Of a stretch of 64,000 nucleotides of DNA, positions 41,433-51,438 are shown one piece after another. Under the pieces are notes generated by a model that saw only the letters and a list, made by a program, of their open reading frames with translations, was not told the DNA's origin and searched no databases. The translations under genes were made by a program, and so were the position numbers. The stretch comes from Marmoricola sp. (GTDB lineage Bacteria > Actinomycetota > Actinomycetes > Propionibacteriales > Nocardioidaceae): NCBI GenBank assembly GCA_025964775.1, contig JAOPYE010000040.1, positions 1-64,000 of the forward strand, read 5' to 3'. Every line of letters begins with the position of its first letter. Within the stretch, counting starts at the first letter, position 1.

Positions 41433-41912
41433 ATGGAAAAGCTGTCGCAGATCCTCATGCGTGAGCGCGAGCTACTGGAGACGCTGCTGTTCAAGCTCGA
41501 GACAGAGCAGATGGTGCTGGCCAATGGCCGCACCCGCTGGCTGATGCGTACTGCCCGCGAGGTCGATGCCGTCCTGACGACCATCCGGGAGACCGAGATC
41601 CTGCGCTCGGTGGCCTCCGACCACGTCGCGGCATCGATGGGGCTGGAGCACAACCCCAGCCTCCGGGCGCTCGCCGCTGCGGCCGACGAGCCCTGGCGCA
41701 CGATCCTGAGCGAGCACCACGAGGCCTTCGTGAGCGTGACCCGCGAGATCGGTGCACTGGCCGAAGCGAACCGCGACCTGATCACGGTCGGCTACCGGTC
41801 CGCACGCGAGACCCTGATGGGCATCACGGACACCTCGGCGAGCTACAGCGCCGACGGCTCGGTCACCACGACCGGCGACTCGCGCAGCCGCCTGCTCGAC
41901 TGGAGCCTGTAG
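41433..41912 (+). CDS. flgN: FlgN-like flagellar chaperone
   Basis: A 159-aa helical protein: EKLSQILMRERELLETLLFKLETEQMVLANG, then RTAREVDAVLTTIRETEILR, matching FlgN-type chaperones that escort FlgK and FlgL to the export gate. ATG 41433 follows GAAGGG. Its stop codon is directly followed by the flgK ATG, as expected for a chaperone and its client. First gene of the plus-strand flagellar operon. Confidence 0.85.
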   Translation: MEKLSQILMRERELLETLLFKLETEQMVLANGRTRWLMRTAREVDAVLTTIRETEILRSVASDHVAASMGLEHNPSLRALAAAADEPWRTILSEHHEAFVSVTREIGALAEANRDLITVGYRSARETLMGITDTSASYSADGSVTTTGDSRSRLLDWSL

Positions 41913-43307
41913 ATGACCTCGACCTTCTCGTCCCTGAACACTGCGCTGAGTGCCCTCAAGTACAACAGTGCTGCCCTCGAGGTCGCGAGCGGCAACATCG
42001 CCAACGTCAACACCACCGGCTATGCCCGCCGGCTGATCACTGCCGAAACGGTGGGCCCGTCCACCCAGCCGGCGATGTGGTCCCGGTCGGTCGGCACCGG
42101 TGACGGTGTCGCGGTGGGGAGCATCGCCCGCGACGTCGACCCGCTCCTGGACGCCCAGGCACGTCGTCAGCACGGGAGCCAGTCCTACCTCGACGTCCAG
42201 CAGACGTCGCTCCAGCGCGTCGAGACCGGGTTCAACGAGCCCGGCCCGTCCGGCGTCGCCGCCGCGATCGCCGACTTCCGCACCTCGTGGCACGACCTGG
42301 CCAACAACCCCGGCAGCGACGCCGCACGTTCGGAGGTGCTCGGCAAGGCGGCCACGCTGGCCAGCGCGATCCAGACCCAGGCGAGCAACATCGATGCCGA
42401 GTCGAACGATCAGCGGACCCGCGCCGTCAACGACGTCAGCGAGGTCAATTCGATCGCCACCGAACTGGCCTCGACCAACAAGGCCATCGCGGCGGCAACC
42501 CAGAACGGCACCGATGTCAGCACCCTGCTCGACACCCGTGACCAGCTCGGCATGCGCCTCTCCGAGCTCACCGGCGCGACCTCGACCGTGCGCCCCGACG
42601 GCGGCTTCGATGTCTCCGTGAACGGAGTGGCACTCGTCAGCGGTGCGACCGCCGGCACGCTGCAGATCAGCTCCGGCATCACCTCGACCGGCGCCAGTGA
42701 CGGCAACCCGCTCTCCTTCGCGATCACCGACAGCAACGGGACGACCACGATCCCGGCGGGCATGACCGGCGAGATCGGTGGCGTCACCAATCTGCTGACC
42801 AACGTCCTTCCGGCGTACTCGCAAGGTCTCGACGCCGTCGCCCAGCAGTTGGCCGACGAGATCAACACCCAGCACGAGGCCGGGTACGACGCTGCCGGCA
42901 ACCCCGGTGCCGCCTTCTTCAGCTACGACCCGGCGCACCCTGCTGCCTCCCTCGCGGTCGCCATCACCTCCACCTCCGGTCTCGCCGCGTCGAGCGTCCC
43001 GGGCGGCGGCCTCGATGCGGCGAACGCCACCGCGATGGCCGGTTCGACGACCGTCGAGTCGTCGTACCAGCAGCTGATCAACGGTTTCGGCACGCAGGTC
43101 GACTCGATCAACCGGACAGCCACCAACCAACAGGTCCTGACCACCCAGGTCGACTCGTCACGCAGTCAGCTCTCCGGGGTCAGTACCGACGAGGAGATGA
43201 CGGCCATGCTCGCGTCCCAGCGCGCGTATCAAGCCGCGTCCCGGGTGATGACCACCGTGGACTCGATGCTCGACACCCTGATCAACCACACCGGGCTGGT
43301 GGGGTGA
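41913..43307 (+). CDS. flgK: Flagellar hook-associated protein 1 (FlgK)
   Basis: A 464-aa junction protein. N-terminus: SSLNTALSALKYNSAALEVASGNIANVNTTGYARR (flagellar rod/hook consensus ANVNTTGY); C-terminus: STDEEMTAMLASQRAYQAASRVMTTVDSMLDTLI. It joins hook and filament with FlgL. Its ATG immediately follows the flgN stop. Stop TGATG overlaps the flgL start. Confidence 0.95.
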   Translation: MTSTFSSLNTALSALKYNSAALEVASGNIANVNTTGYARRLITAETVGPSTQPAMWSRSVGTGDGVAVGSIARDVDPLLDAQARRQHGSQSYLDVQQTSLQRVETGFNEPGPSGVAAAIADFRTSWHDLANNPGSDAARSEVLGKAATLASAIQTQASNIDAESNDQRTRAVNDVSEVNSIATELASTNKAIAAATQNGTDVSTLLDTRDQLGMRLSELTGATSTVRPDGGFDVSVNGVALVSGATAGTLQISSGITSTGASDGNPLSFAITDSNGTTTIPAGMTGEIGGVTNLLTNVLPAYSQGLDAVAQQLADEINTQHEAGYDAAGNPGAAFFSYDPAHPAASLAVAITSTSGLAASSVPGGGLDAANATAMAGSTTVESSYQQLINGFGTQVDSINRTATNQQVLTTQVDSSRSQLSGVSTDEEMTAMLASQRAYQAASRVMTTVDSMLDTLINHTGLVG

Positions 43308-44197
43308 TGACCCTCCAGCGCGTCACGGACGCGATGATGGTGCAGAGCTCCCTGGCGTCGATGCAGAGCAACCTCTCGCAGCTCGCGGCCACCCAGCAGC
43401 AGCTGTCCTCGGGTCGCAAGCTCAACGTGCCCTCGGACTCTCCGACCGACACCACCTCAGCCATGCGGCTGCGGTCCTCGATCGCCGACACCCAGCAGTA
43501 CTCCCGCAACGCGCAGGACGGCGACGCCTGGCTCGGTCAGGCCGACACCGCCCTGACCAGTGCCAACGACCAGCTGATGCGGGCTCAGGACCTGGCGCTC
43601 CAGGGAGCCAACCTGGGGGCCACGAGCTCGGCGTCGCTCAACGCCCTGGCCGCCGAGGTCGACCAGATCAAGGCGGGCATGATCGACGCCGCGAACACCA
43701 GCTACCTCGGCCGGCCGGTCTTCGGTGGTATCACCTCCGGGGCCAAGGCGTACGACGACACCGGCGCCTACATCGGCTCGCCCGGGGTGGTGAACCGGAC
43801 GATCGCGCCCGGATCGACCCTGCGGGTCGACACCGACGGCCAGGCTGCCTTCGGGCCCGCCGGGAACTCGGTCTTCGACCACCTGACGGCGCTCTCGACG
43901 GCGCTGCGCTCGGGCGACCAGGCGGGGATCAGCGCGAGCATCAGTGCGTTGAGTGCCGACCACGACCAGATCAGTGCAGCCCAGACCGACGTCGGCACCC
44001 GCCAGACGCGGATCGAGGCGGCGGACCAGACGGCCCAGGACAAGCTGCTGAGCCTGCAGACCTCGCTGACGAGTGTGGAGAACGTCGACCTGCCGAAGAC
44101 GATCATGAATCTGCAGATGCAGCAGACGGCGTACCAGGCCTCGCTTGCCGCGACGTCGCGGGTGATGCAGCAGAGCCTGCTGGACTACCTGAAATGA
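43307..44197 (+). CDS. flgL: Flagellar hook-associated protein 3 (FlgL)
   Basis: A 296-aa flagellin-like junction protein. N-terminus: LQRVTDAMMVQSSLASMQ, SQLAATQQQLSSGRKLNVPSDSPT; C-terminus: [32 protein letters not shown] 43307 overlaps the flgK stop (TGATG); GTG 43304 is one codon longer in frame. It overlaps fliW by 4 bp. Confidence 0.94.
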   Translation: MTLQRVTDAMMVQSSLASMQSNLSQLAATQQQLSSGRKLNVPSDSPTDTTSAMRLRSSIADTQQYSRNAQDGDAWLGQADTALTSANDQLMRAQDLALQGANLGATSSASLNALAAEVDQIKAGMIDAANTSYLGRPVFGGITSGAKAYDDTGAYIGSPGVVNRTIAPGSTLRVDTDGQAAFGPAGNSVFDHLTALSTALRSGDQAGISASISALSADHDQISAAQTDVGTRQTRIEAADQTAQDKLLSLQTSLTSVENVDLPKTIMNLQMQQTAYQASLAATSRVMQQSLLDYLK

Positions 44198-44592
44198 GCA
44201 CGCTCACGCTCGAGATACCGGTCATCGAACTGGTGCACCCGATGCCAGGTTTTCCGGGCAGGTCCCGGTTCGCACTGGTCCGGCTCGACGACGAGGCCGA
44301 CCTATGCCAGCTGCGGTCCCTGGACGACCCGAACCTGCGATTCCTGGTCATCCCGCCGGCGTCGTTCTTCCCGAACTACGCGCCGACGGTCTCCGACGAC
44401 GTCGTCGCCGACCTGGAGATCACTTCGGCCGACGACGTGATCGTCCTGCTGGTCCTGAACGCGGGGGACTCGCTGGCAGACACCACCGCCAACCTGATGG
44501 CGCCGGTCGTCGTGAACACAGTGACCAGGAAGGCAAGTCAGGTCATCCTGGATGACCCGGCTTTTCCGATTGCTGCCCCTCTCGTGGCGTAG
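44194..44592 (+). CDS. fliW: Flagellar assembly factor FliW
   Basis: A 132-aa protein: [70 protein letters not shown], a clear FliW. It binds flagellin and, when free, binds CsrA and relieves translational repression of flagellin mRNA. ATG 44194 overlaps the flgL stop. csrA follows, giving the FliW-CsrA-flagellin partner switch. Confidence 0.94.
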   Translation: MSTLTLEIPVIELVHPMPGFPGRSRFALVRLDDEADLCQLRSLDDPNLRFLVIPPASFFPNYAPTVSDDVVADLEITSADDVIVLLVLNAGDSLADTTANLMAPVVVNTVTRKASQVILDDPAFPIAAPLVA

Positions 44593-44595
44593 CCT
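44590..44595 (+). promoter_or_regulatory. -10 element at end of fliW
   Basis: TAGCCT overlaps the fliW stop codon and lies 6 nt before an ATG at 44602, the same spacing as the leaderless starts elsewhere. It could give csrA an independent promoter. Confidence 0.4.
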
Positions 44596-44601
44596 CACTG
44601 T

Positions 44602-44778
44602 ATGGTCGCGCACTCCGATCCCAATGCCTGCTGCGCGACGCCATCCGCGGCGCCCAGCCGCGTTGCCGTCAGTCGACGGCCAAACCCGGGCCGTCTCCTT
44701 CCGGCGCCTTGCTGGACACCACGCCTGACGTCGCTCGCGACGGCAGCGGATCGGAGTGCCCGACCATGCTGGTCCTGA
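44602..44778 (+). CDS. Possible leaderless 58-codon ORF overlapping csrA start
   Basis: From ATG 44602: [20 protein letters not shown] ..., ending RPCWS with its stop (44776-44778) inside csrA codons 4-5. It has no recognisable domain and is Pro/Arg-rich. The leaderless-type promoter before it is the only support. If translated it would deliver ribosomes across the csrA start and could couple or block csrA translation. It may be chance. Confidence 0.3.
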   Translation: MVAHSDPNACCATPSAAPSRVAVSRRPNPGRLLPAPCWTPRLTSLATAADRSARPCWS

Positions 44779-45002
44779 GTCGCCGCGTCGGTGAGAGCAT
44801 CGTCATCGGCGATGACGTCACCGTCACGATCCTTGAAGTGCGCGGCGACATCGTGCGGGTCGGTATCGACGCCCCGCGGTCGGTCGCGGTGCACCGCGCC
44901 GAACTGCTCGAGCAGCTGGGGACCAGCAACCGCGAGGCGGCGTCGCCGAGCGACGACGCTGTCGCGTCCCTGAGCGAAGCGCTGCGCGGCAAGCAGGACT
45001 GA
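44766..45002 (+). CDS. csrA: Carbon storage regulator CsrA
   Basis: A 78-aa RNA-binding protein: [44 protein letters not shown] (positions 1-44, given in parts: [17 protein letters not shown]), with the standard RNA-contact residues, and a 25-residue longer C-terminal tail as in FliW-regulated CsrA proteins. It represses flagellin translation by covering its ribosome site. The flagellin leader here has GGAAGG in its ribosome site. ATG 44766 follows CGGAG. Confidence 0.93.
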   Translation: MLVLSRRVGESIVIGDDVTVTILEVRGDIVRVGIDAPRSVAVHRAELLEQLGTSNREAASPSDDAVASLSEALRGKQD

Positions 45003-45123
45003 CGTCCCGACGATGCCCGGCCCGGTGGTCCAGCCCACAGAGACCCGTGGCCTGCGGGGTTAGGCCCCTTCCTCATGTCCCTCGCCCCGGTGCCGATGAG
45101 CACCGGTGTCATAGGGAGGCAGT

Positions 45124-47376
45124 GTGGACGACGATGCCGAGATCATCGCCGAGTTCCTCGTGGAGAGCCACGAGAACCTCGATCAGCTCGACCGTGACCT
45201 GGTCGAGCTCGAACGTCAACCCGGTTCACGGGAGCTTCTCTCGAGCATCTTCCGCACGATCCACACCATCAAGGGCACCAGCGGCTTCCTGGCGTTCAAC
45301 CGTCTCGAAGCACTGACCCACGTCGGGGAGAACCTGCTCTCCAAGCTCCGCGACGGCGAGATGGAGATGACCGGTCCGGTCACCGAGCCCCTGCTGTCGA
45401 TGGTCGACACGGTGCGGGCGCTCCTGGGTTCTGTCGAGGCCACCGGCACGGACACTGCCGCTGGCGTCGACGTCGATGCGGTCGTGGCGGCGCTCCGCGC
45501 GGTCCTCGAAGGTGGCGCGGCGGTCTGGGAGGAGCCTGCCGATGCCCCGGGGATTGCGGAGCCCGTCACGACGCCGGAGGTCGACTTGCCCGAGGCCGAG
45601 GTGACCGAGGTCGAGCTCGGCGACGGCGACGGCCCGCCGCGCCTCCTCGGCGAGATCCTGATCGAGCGCGGGGTCGTGACCGACGCCGAGATCGCGGAAG
45701 CACTGGCCGAGCAGAAGACGCCGGCCGACGACGATGGCGAGCCGCGGCGTGGGGTCGTCGACTCCTCGGTCCGCGTGGACGTCGAGCTCCTCGACAGCCT
45801 GGTGCAGCTCGTCGGTGAACTCGTCCTGACCCGCAACCAGGTGATGCAGCGCACCGAGAACGTCGACGACATCGAGCTCGTCCGGGCAGCCCAGCGTCTC
45901 GACCTGGTCGCGAGCGAGCTGCAGGAAGGGATCATGAAGACCCGGATGCAGCCCATCGGCCAGGTCTGGTCGAAGATGCCCCGCATCGTGCGTGACCTCG
46001 CCGTCCAGCTGGGTCGCGAGGTGAACCTCGAGATGGAGGGCCACGAGACCGAGCTCGACCGCTCGCTCCTCGAGGCGCTGAAGGGCCCCCTGACGCACCT
46101 GGTCCGCAACGCGCTGGACCACGGCATCGAGCAGCCCGCGGACCGGGTCGCCGCCGGCAAGGCCGCGGCCGGACGTCTGCTGCTGCGGTCCTTCCACGAG
46201 AGCGGCCAGGTCGTCGTCGAGATCAGCGATGACGGCAAGGGGATCGATCCGGACCTGATCGCGAGGGTCGCGATCGAGCGTGGGCTCATCACCCGTGACC
46301 AGGCTGCCCGGATGGAGACCCGCGAGATCGTGAACCTGATCTTCCGGCCCGGCTTCTCCACGGCCACCGAGGTCACCAACGTCTCCGGACGAGGCGTCGG
46401 GATGGACGTGGTCCGTACCAACATCGAACGCATCGGCGGCACTGTCGACATGCAGAGCCAGGTCGGGATCGGTACGACGTGCCGGGTCCGGATCCCGCTC
46501 ACGCTGGCGATCATCCCGGCGCTCGTCATCGGCGAGGGCGAGGAGACCTACGCGATCCCGCAGGCGAACCTCGTGGAGCTGGTCCGGCTCGAGGCCGACG
46601 ACCTGGCCGGCAGCGTCGAGGAGCTTGCCGGCGCACCGTTGCTGCGCCTGCGCGGCCACCTGCTTCCGCTGGTCTCGATGGCCGAGGTGCTGGGCCGGGC
46701 GCGACCCGCCTTCGAGTCCCTGACGATCGTGGTCGTCCAGGCCGACGACCTGCGCTTCGGCATCTGCGTCGACGAGGTGCACGACACCCAGGAGATCGTC
46801 GTCAAGCCGATCGGTCGCCAGCTCAAGGCGCTCCCGACCTATGCGGGCGCGACGATCATGGGTGACGGCCGGGTCGCGCTGATCCTGGACGTGCCCGGGA
46901 TCGCCCACGCCCACGCAATGGCCCAGAACCCGCGCTCGGACGCCGCGAAGGCGACCGGCGAGGCCGAGAGCACCGCCTTGCTGGTCCTCGAGGTCGGCGG
47001 TGGCAGTCGGGCCGCCCTGCCCCTGCGAGAGGTGTCGCGTCTCGAGGAGTTCTCGGTGGACCGGATCGAACGTTCTGGCAGTGCCGAAGCGGTCCAGTAC
47101 CGCGACGGGATCCTGCCGCTCGTCAGGCTCGCACCGGCGATCGGGCTCGTCGAGAGTGTGCGCGACGACGACCAGGTCTCCGTCGTGGTGCACGAGTCCG
47201 GCACCAGCCGGATCGGCATCGTCATCGACCGTGTGCTCGACGTGATCGACGTGACCGTGGTCTGCAGCGACGTCGGTCGTCGCGCCGGCGTGCTCGGGTC
47301 CGCGGTCATCGGCGACCGGGTCACCGACCTCGTCGACCTCGACGCGGTCGTCGCCCTCTCCGGAGCAGGTGCCTGA
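45124..47376 (+). CDS. cheA: Chemotaxis histidine kinase CheA with tandem CheW domains
   Basis: A 750-aa kinase. P1 Hpt: [16 protein letters not shown] (phospho-His in IHTIKG, about residue 48). A linker at about 175-200 reads [22 protein letters not shown], like half an MshEN/GspE N-terminal motif. P3 dimerisation, then P4 ATPase: [12 protein letters not shown] (N box), SDDGKGID (G1), [10 protein letters not shown] (G2). Two CheW-like P5 domains follow (about 480-610 and 625-745). No typical P2 CheY-binding domain is visible. GTG 45124 follows AGGGAGG. It overlaps cheW by 1 bp. Confidence 0.94.
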   Translation: MDDDAEIIAEFLVESHENLDQLDRDLVELERQPGSRELLSSIFRTIHTIKGTSGFLAFNRLEALTHVGENLLSKLRDGEMEMTGPVTEPLLSMVDTVRALLGSVEATGTDTAAGVDVDAVVAALRAVLEGGAAVWEEPADAPGIAEPVTTPEVDLPEAEVTEVELGDGDGPPRLLGEILIERGVVTDAEIAEALAEQKTPADDDGEPRRGVVDSSVRVDVELLDSLVQLVGELVLTRNQVMQRTENVDDIELVRAAQRLDLVASELQEGIMKTRMQPIGQVWSKMPRIVRDLAVQLGREVNLEMEGHETELDRSLLEALKGPLTHLVRNALDHGIEQPADRVAAGKAAAGRLLLRSFHESGQVVVEISDDGKGIDPDLIARVAIERGLITRDQAARMETREIVNLIFRPGFSTATEVTNVSGRGVGMDVVRTNIERIGGTVDMQSQVGIGTTCRVRIPLTLAIIPALVIGEGEETYAIPQANLVELVRLEADDLAGSVEELAGAPLLRLRGHLLPLVSMAEVLGRARPAFESLTIVVVQADDLRFGICVDEVHDTQEIVVKPIGRQLKALPTYAGATIMGDGRVALILDVPGIAHAHAMAQNPRSDAAKATGEAESTALLVLEVGGGSRAALPLREVSRLEEFSVDRIERSGSAEAVQYRDGILPLVRLAPAIGLVESVRDDDQVSVVVHESGTSRIGIVIDRVLDVIDVTVVCSDVGRRAGVLGSAVIGDRVTDLVDLDAVVALSGAGA

Positions 47377-47849
47377 TGGGACAGCGATCGCAGTACTGCA
47401 CCTTCTGGGTCGACGGGCTCTTCTTCGGCGTCGCTGTCAGCGGGGTCCAGGAGGTCCTGCGCTACCAGCCGCTGACCGCCGTACCGTCGGCGCCGGAGGC
47501 CATCCAGGGCCTGATCAACCTGCGCGGCCAGATCGTCACGGCCGTCGACCTGCGCTGCCGGATCGGGCTTCCGCCCCGTGCCGAGGGCGACCTGCCCATG
47601 AACGTGATCGTCCGCAGTCGCGGCGAGGTCGTCAGCCTCCTCGTCGACGACATCGGCGACGTGATCACAGCGCAGGATCAAAACGGCGGCGACCTCGAGC
47701 TCGAGGCCGTCCCCGCAAACGTGCCGTCCGTGGTCCAGGACGTCGTCACGGGAGTGCTCGCGCTCCCGGACGCGGTCCTGCTCGTCCTGGACGCCGATCG
47801 TGCAGCCGATGTCTCGGTTGTGCCCGAAACCACCGGAGGAACCTCATGA
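47376..47849 (+). CDS. cheW: Chemotaxis coupling protein CheW
   Basis: A 157-aa adaptor that links receptors and Che[55 protein letters not shown] (quoted in parts: [30 protein letters not shown]). ATG 47376 overlaps the cheA stop (TGATG); the receptor gene overlaps its own stop (ATGA). With the two CheW domains in CheA the array has several coupling units. Confidence 0.93.
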   Translation: MGQRSQYCTFWVDGLFFGVAVSGVQEVLRYQPLTAVPSAPEAIQGLINLRGQIVTAVDLRCRIGLPPRAEGDLPMNVIVRSRGEVVSLLVDDIGDVITAQDQNGGDLELEAVPANVPSVVQDVVTGVLALPDAVLLVLDADRAADVSVVPETTGGTS

Positions 47850-50101
47850 CCGAACTCGACACCGCCGCCGCGAACGGCAGCGTCAACGGCACCACTGCTG
47901 GCCGCTCGCGCAAGGTTGCGCGCGTCGACGACGCGACGCGTCCTGCGGCGGTCCTCGACGCACTCGCGACGCGGGTGCTGGTCACCGACTGCGACGGCAC
48001 GATCACCTACGCCAATGCGGCGAGCCTGGACGGAGCCCGTGCGCTTGCCGACTGGCTGGAGCTCGGATCGGGCGCGATCCTCGGCCAGCCGCTCGACCTC
48101 TTCAGCCCGCGCTTGGCTGTCGGCCAGGACCTCCCGTACGACATCGAGGTCGACCTCGGACCGGCCACCCTGGCCTTCCACGTCGCTGGGGCGACCGACG
48201 GCGACGGAGCGATGGTCACCTGGGACGACGTCACCGAACGCCGTGCGCAGGACCGCGACGTCGCCCGGGTCACCTCGATGATGGAGAACTCGCCGACGAA
48301 CATGATGTTCGCCGACCGCGAATTCGTGATCACCTACATGAACCCTGCCTCGCTGGAGACCCTCGGCGGGCTCCAGGAGCACCTGCCGGTGAAGGCCTCC
48401 GAGGTGGTCGGCTCCAGCCTGGACATCTTCCACAAGACGCCGGCGTACCAGCGCGGGATCCTGGTCGATGACGCGAACCTGCCGCGTCGCGCCAACATCA
48501 GTGTCGGTCCGGAGACCTTGGACCTGCTGGTCTCGGCGATCCGCGACGACCAGGGCGAGTACATCGGCGCGATGGCGACCTGGGAGGTCATCACCGACCG
48601 CCTTCGCGGCGAGCGCGAGGTCGCCGAGGCCACCGCCGACACCACCGCGGTCAACAACGTCCTGGCCAGCCTGAGTTCGGCCGCCTCGGTCGACCAGGCC
48701 ATCCAGCTCGCACTGGACACCGTCCGCCGCGACTTCGGGTGGGCCTACGGCTCGTACTGGAAGATCGACGAGCTCGACAACACGTTGAAGTACGTCCAGG
48801 AGTCGGGTGACGCCGGCGAGGAGTTCCGCAGGGTGACCCTGTCGGCCTCGTTCGCCGAAGGTGTCGGCCTGTCGGGTCGTGCCTGGAAGAGTCGCGACCT
48901 GTTCTTCACCCAGGACATCGGAGAGATGACGGACTGCGTCCGCGCTCCGGTCGCGCAGACGGTCGGCGTCAAGTCCGGCGTCTGCTTCCCGATCATCGTG
49001 GCGGGCGGCGTCATCGGCACGATGGACTTCTTCGCGACCGAGACCCTGCACCCGTCCGACCAGCGCCTCGAATCGCTACGCAACGTCGGTCGGCTGGTGT
49101 CCCAGGCAGTCGAGCGTCTCGACAAGGAGACGGCGACGCGTGAGGCTGCTGCCGAGCTCGCCAGCAAGGTCGACCTGGTGCTCGAGGTCGTCCGGGCCGC
49201 CGGTCAGGGTGACTTGACCCGGGAGATCCCGGTCGATGGTGACGACGCCATCGGCCAGCTCGCGGCAGGGCTCGGCTCGCTGCTGGAGACGCTGCGTGCC
49301 TCGATGACGAACATCGGCACGACCGCGGACACCCTTGCACTGGCCTCGGAGCAGCTGACGATCCTGTCCCAGGGCATGGGCGACGGAGCGACGGCTACCT
49401 CGGACCGGGCTGCCAGCGCCTCAGGGGCTTCGGTCCAGGTCTCGGCCAGCATCCAGACCGTGGCAACCGCCGCCGAGGAGATGACAGCCAGCATCCGGGA
49501 GATCGCGAAGAACGCGACCGAGGCGGCGACCGTCGCGACGGGTGCGGTCGGAGTCGCGAGCTCGGCGCAGGGCACGGTGGCCAGCCTCGGTGAGTCCAGC
49601 GCCGAGATCGGCCAGGTCATCAAGGTGATCACCTCGATCGCTCAGCAGACCAACCTGCTCGCCCTCAACGCGACGATCGAGGCCGCGCGGGCCGGGGATG
49701 CCGGCAAGGGATTCGCCGTGGTCGCCAACGAGGTCAAGGAGCTCGCCAAGGAGACGGCACGGGCGACCGAGGACATCGGCCAGAAGATCGAGGCGATCCA
49801 GTCCGACACCCAAGGAGCCGTCGCCGCGATCGCGGAGATCTCTGAAGTGATCGGCCGGATCAATGACATCCAGACCACGATCGCCTCCGCAGTGGAGGAG
49901 CAGACGGCCACCACCAACGAGATCGCCCGCAGCGTGACCGAGGCGGCGGCCGGCGCCAACGGCATCGCTGAGGACGTGACGCAGGTGGCCAGTGCTGCCG
50001 AGGACACCCGTCAGGGCGCGCAGAACACCCTGCAGTCCGCGACCGACCTCGCGGGGATGGCCGCCGAGCTCAAGGGCCTCGTCGGCAAGTTCACCGTGTA
50101 G
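47846..50101 (+). CDS. Soluble methyl-accepting chemotaxis protein (PAS-PAS-GAF-HAMP-MA)
   Basis: A 751-aa cytoplasmic receptor with no transmembrane segment. Two PAS-like domains (about 40-130: [17 protein letters not shown]; 140-260: [25 protein letters not shown]), a GAF domain (about 280-420: [18 protein letters not shown]), a HAMP-like linker (about 440-490: [21 protein letters not shown]) and the signalling hairpin with [23 protein letters not shown] and GAF domains suggest sensing of redox, oxygen or a cytoplasmic ligand. Coupled to cheW. No cheB, cheR or cheY is in the window. Confidence 0.94.
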   Translation: MTELDTAAANGSVNGTTAGRSRKVARVDDATRPAAVLDALATRVLVTDCDGTITYANAASLDGARALADWLELGSGAILGQPLDLFSPRLAVGQDLPYDIEVDLGPATLAFHVAGATDGDGAMVTWDDVTERRAQDRDVARVTSMMENSPTNMMFADREFVITYMNPASLETLGGLQEHLPVKASEVVGSSLDIFHKTPAYQRGILVDDANLPRRANISVGPETLDLLVSAIRDDQGEYIGAMATWEVITDRLRGEREVAEATADTTAVNNVLASLSSAASVDQAIQLALDTVRRDFGWAYGSYWKIDELDNTLKYVQESGDAGEEFRRVTLSASFAEGVGLSGRAWKSRDLFFTQDIGEMTDCVRAPVAQTVGVKSGVCFPIIVAGGVIGTMDFFATETLHPSDQRLESLRNVGRLVSQAVERLDKETATREAAAELASKVDLVLEVVRAAGQGDLTREIPVDGDDAIGQLAAGLGSLLETLRASMTNIGTTADTLALASEQLTILSQGMGDGATATSDRAASASGASVQVSASIQTVATAAEEMTASIREIAKNATEAATVATGAVGVASSAQGTVASLGESSAEIGQVIKVITSIAQQTNLLALNATIEAARAGDAGKGFAVVANEVKELAKETARATEDIGQKIEAIQSDTQGAVAAIAEISEVIGRINDIQTTIASAVEEQTATTNEIARSVTEAAAGANGIAEDVTQVASAAEDTRQGAQNTLQSATDLAGMAAELKGLVGKFTV

Positions 50102-50103
50102 AG

Positions 50104-50200
50104 GTTGAACGGGCCCGAAATGTCGGTTGAGTGGGTGATATTGCTCGTCCACTCAACCGACAGACCGGCCCACTCAACCGACAGACCGGGCCCGTTGAAC
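50104..50200. repeat. Nested inverted repeats with duplicated arm (alternative hairpins)
   Basis: Outer arms: GTTGAACGGGCCCG (50104-50117) with CGGGCCCGTTGAAC (50187-50200). Inner arm TGTCGGTTGAGTGG (50121-50134) is perfectly complementary to two direct copies of CCACTCAACCGACA (50149-50162 and 50170-50183, period 21). So two mutually exclusive 14-bp inner stems can form inside the outer stem. It lies between the convergent receptor and response-regulator genes and can terminate both. Confidence 0.85.
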
Positions 50201-50210
50201 GGGTCTTGGG

Positions 50211-50852
50211 TCAGCGGGGCAGAAGCCGCGAGGCGAGCAGTGCTGCCTGGGTACGACGCTGGACACCCAGGGTCGACAGGATCCGGGTGACGTGGTTCTT
50301 CACGGTCTTCTCCGCCAGGTAGAGGCGAAGGCCGATCTCGCGGTTCGTGAGGCCTTCGGCCAGCAGCTCGAGGATGCGCATCTGCTGATCGGTCAGGCCG
50401 GACAGCTCCTCGGGTGCGGTCGAGGTCTGTTCGATCCACTGGATGACGCGGCGCGCCATCTGGGGGTCGATCAACGACTGGCCACTGGCGACTGCCCGTA
50501 CGGAGCTGAGCAGCGAGTCGCCCTCGACCTCCTTGAGGATGTAGCCGGCGGCTCCGGCGCGGATCGCGGCAACGATGGCCTCTTCGTCGTCGTAGCTGGT
50601 CAGGATCAGGCAGCGCACTGCCGGGACGAGGTCGCGCAACTGGGCACAGAGGTCGATCCCGGAGCCATCCGGCAGTCGGGCATCGAGCAACGCCACGTCC
50701 GGAGCGAGCTTGGCGATGCGCTCGGCGGTCCCGAACACGGTGCTGGCCTCACCGACGATCTCGACGTCACCCTCGGACTCGAGCAGGGCTCGTACACCCC
50801 GGCGCACGATGTCGTGGTCGTCGAGGAGGAAGACACGCAGTGGCGAGGTCAT
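50211..50852 (-). CDS. NarL/FixJ (LuxR-type) response regulator
   Basis: A 213-aa two-component regulator. Receiver: RVFLLDDHDIVRRGVRALLE, phospho-Asp in VALLDARLPDGSG, conserved T/S in LILTSYDDEEA and Lys in YILKEVEG. C-terminal LuxR helix-turn-helix: LTDQQMRILELLAEGLTNREIGLRLYLAEKTVKNHVTRIL (in parts: LTNREIG; AEKTVKNHV). It resembles DevR/DosR. No sensor kinase adjoins it. Divergent from the 51,034 gene across a 181-bp AT-richer region containing the palindrome CGGTCTATACCG (50,925-50,936). Confidence 0.92.
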   Translation of the reverse strand: MTSPLRVFLLDDHDIVRRGVRALLESEGDVEIVGEASTVFGTAERIAKLAPDVALLDARLPDGSGIDLCAQLRDLVPAVRCLILTSYDDEEAIVAAIRAGAAGYILKEVEGDSLLSSVRAVASGQSLIDPQMARRVIQWIEQTSTAPEELSGLTDQQMRILELLAEGLTNREIGLRLYLAEKTVKNHVTRILSTLGVQRRTQAALLASRLLPR

Positions 50853-51033
50853 CTTCAGGTTCTATCTCTCCTGGGAGGGGTCACGAGCCGTTTTCGGCCC
50901 ACAACGGAGGATTCGGTACAAACGGTCTATACCGCCCCGACAAAAAATGTAGCAAAAGGGACGTAACCGGCGTGACGTTTTGTCGTTATTCCCTCCGAAG
51001 GCGTTCAATGCATGGCAGGGGAGAGGGAAGTCA

Positions 51034-51426
51034 ATGGAGCTCATCGAGATCGAGTTGTCGGAGTTCACGCGCCGGAGCCGTTCGTTCGTCGTGACCCACC
51101 GGGGCGCTGCGCTGACGCGCGGTCTTGAGTACGGCGAGCGCGTGCTGGTCCGCGACCACGATGGCTATCGCACGGCAGTCGTGGCCGACATCGACTTCGA
51201 CGTCGACGACACCTCCTACCGCCTGGTCCTCGGCGGACCGGTCTCCGACGAGATGGCCGAGGTGCACCTGATCGGTGACGTCGAGCCCTCTGTCCCGCGT
51301 GCTGCACCTTCCGTGCCGGCACCCCGGGTCTCGATCGACGACATCGCCGACCTGCTCGCCCGCTCGGGCGCCGCCCACCGGATCCCGCTCCAACGACAGG
51401 TGGCACGGCGGCTTCTGGAGCGGTGA
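51034..51426 (+). CDS. Conserved hypothetical protein
   Basis: A 130-aa protein: MELIEIELSEFTRRSRSFVVTHRGAAL, VLVRDHDGYRTAVVADIDFDVDDTSYRLVLGGP (quoted in parts), then a Pro-rich linker and a short C-terminal helix IDDIADLLARSG. Mostly beta at first; no membrane segment or cysteines. I do not recognise a family. ATG 51034 follows GAGAGGGAAG. The 181-bp divergent region to the response regulator suggests the two could be controlled together. Confidence 0.75.
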   Translation: MELIEIELSEFTRRSRSFVVTHRGAALTRGLEYGERVLVRDHDGYRTAVVADIDFDVDDTSYRLVLGGPVSDEMAEVHLIGDVEPSVPRAAPSVPAPRVSIDDIADLLARSGAAHRIPLQRQVARRLLER

Positions 51427-51432
51427 CACAAT
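51427..51432 (+). promoter_or_regulatory. -10 element, leaderless start of DtxR-family gene
   Basis: CACAAT lies 6 nt before GTG 51439, overlapping the end of the previous gene. Confidence 0.4.
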
Positions 51433-51438
51433 GTCGGC

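Noticed and set aside
50292-50966. Plus-strand 224-aa frame opposite the response regulator
   Set aside because: Antisense shadow without ribosome site or motif.
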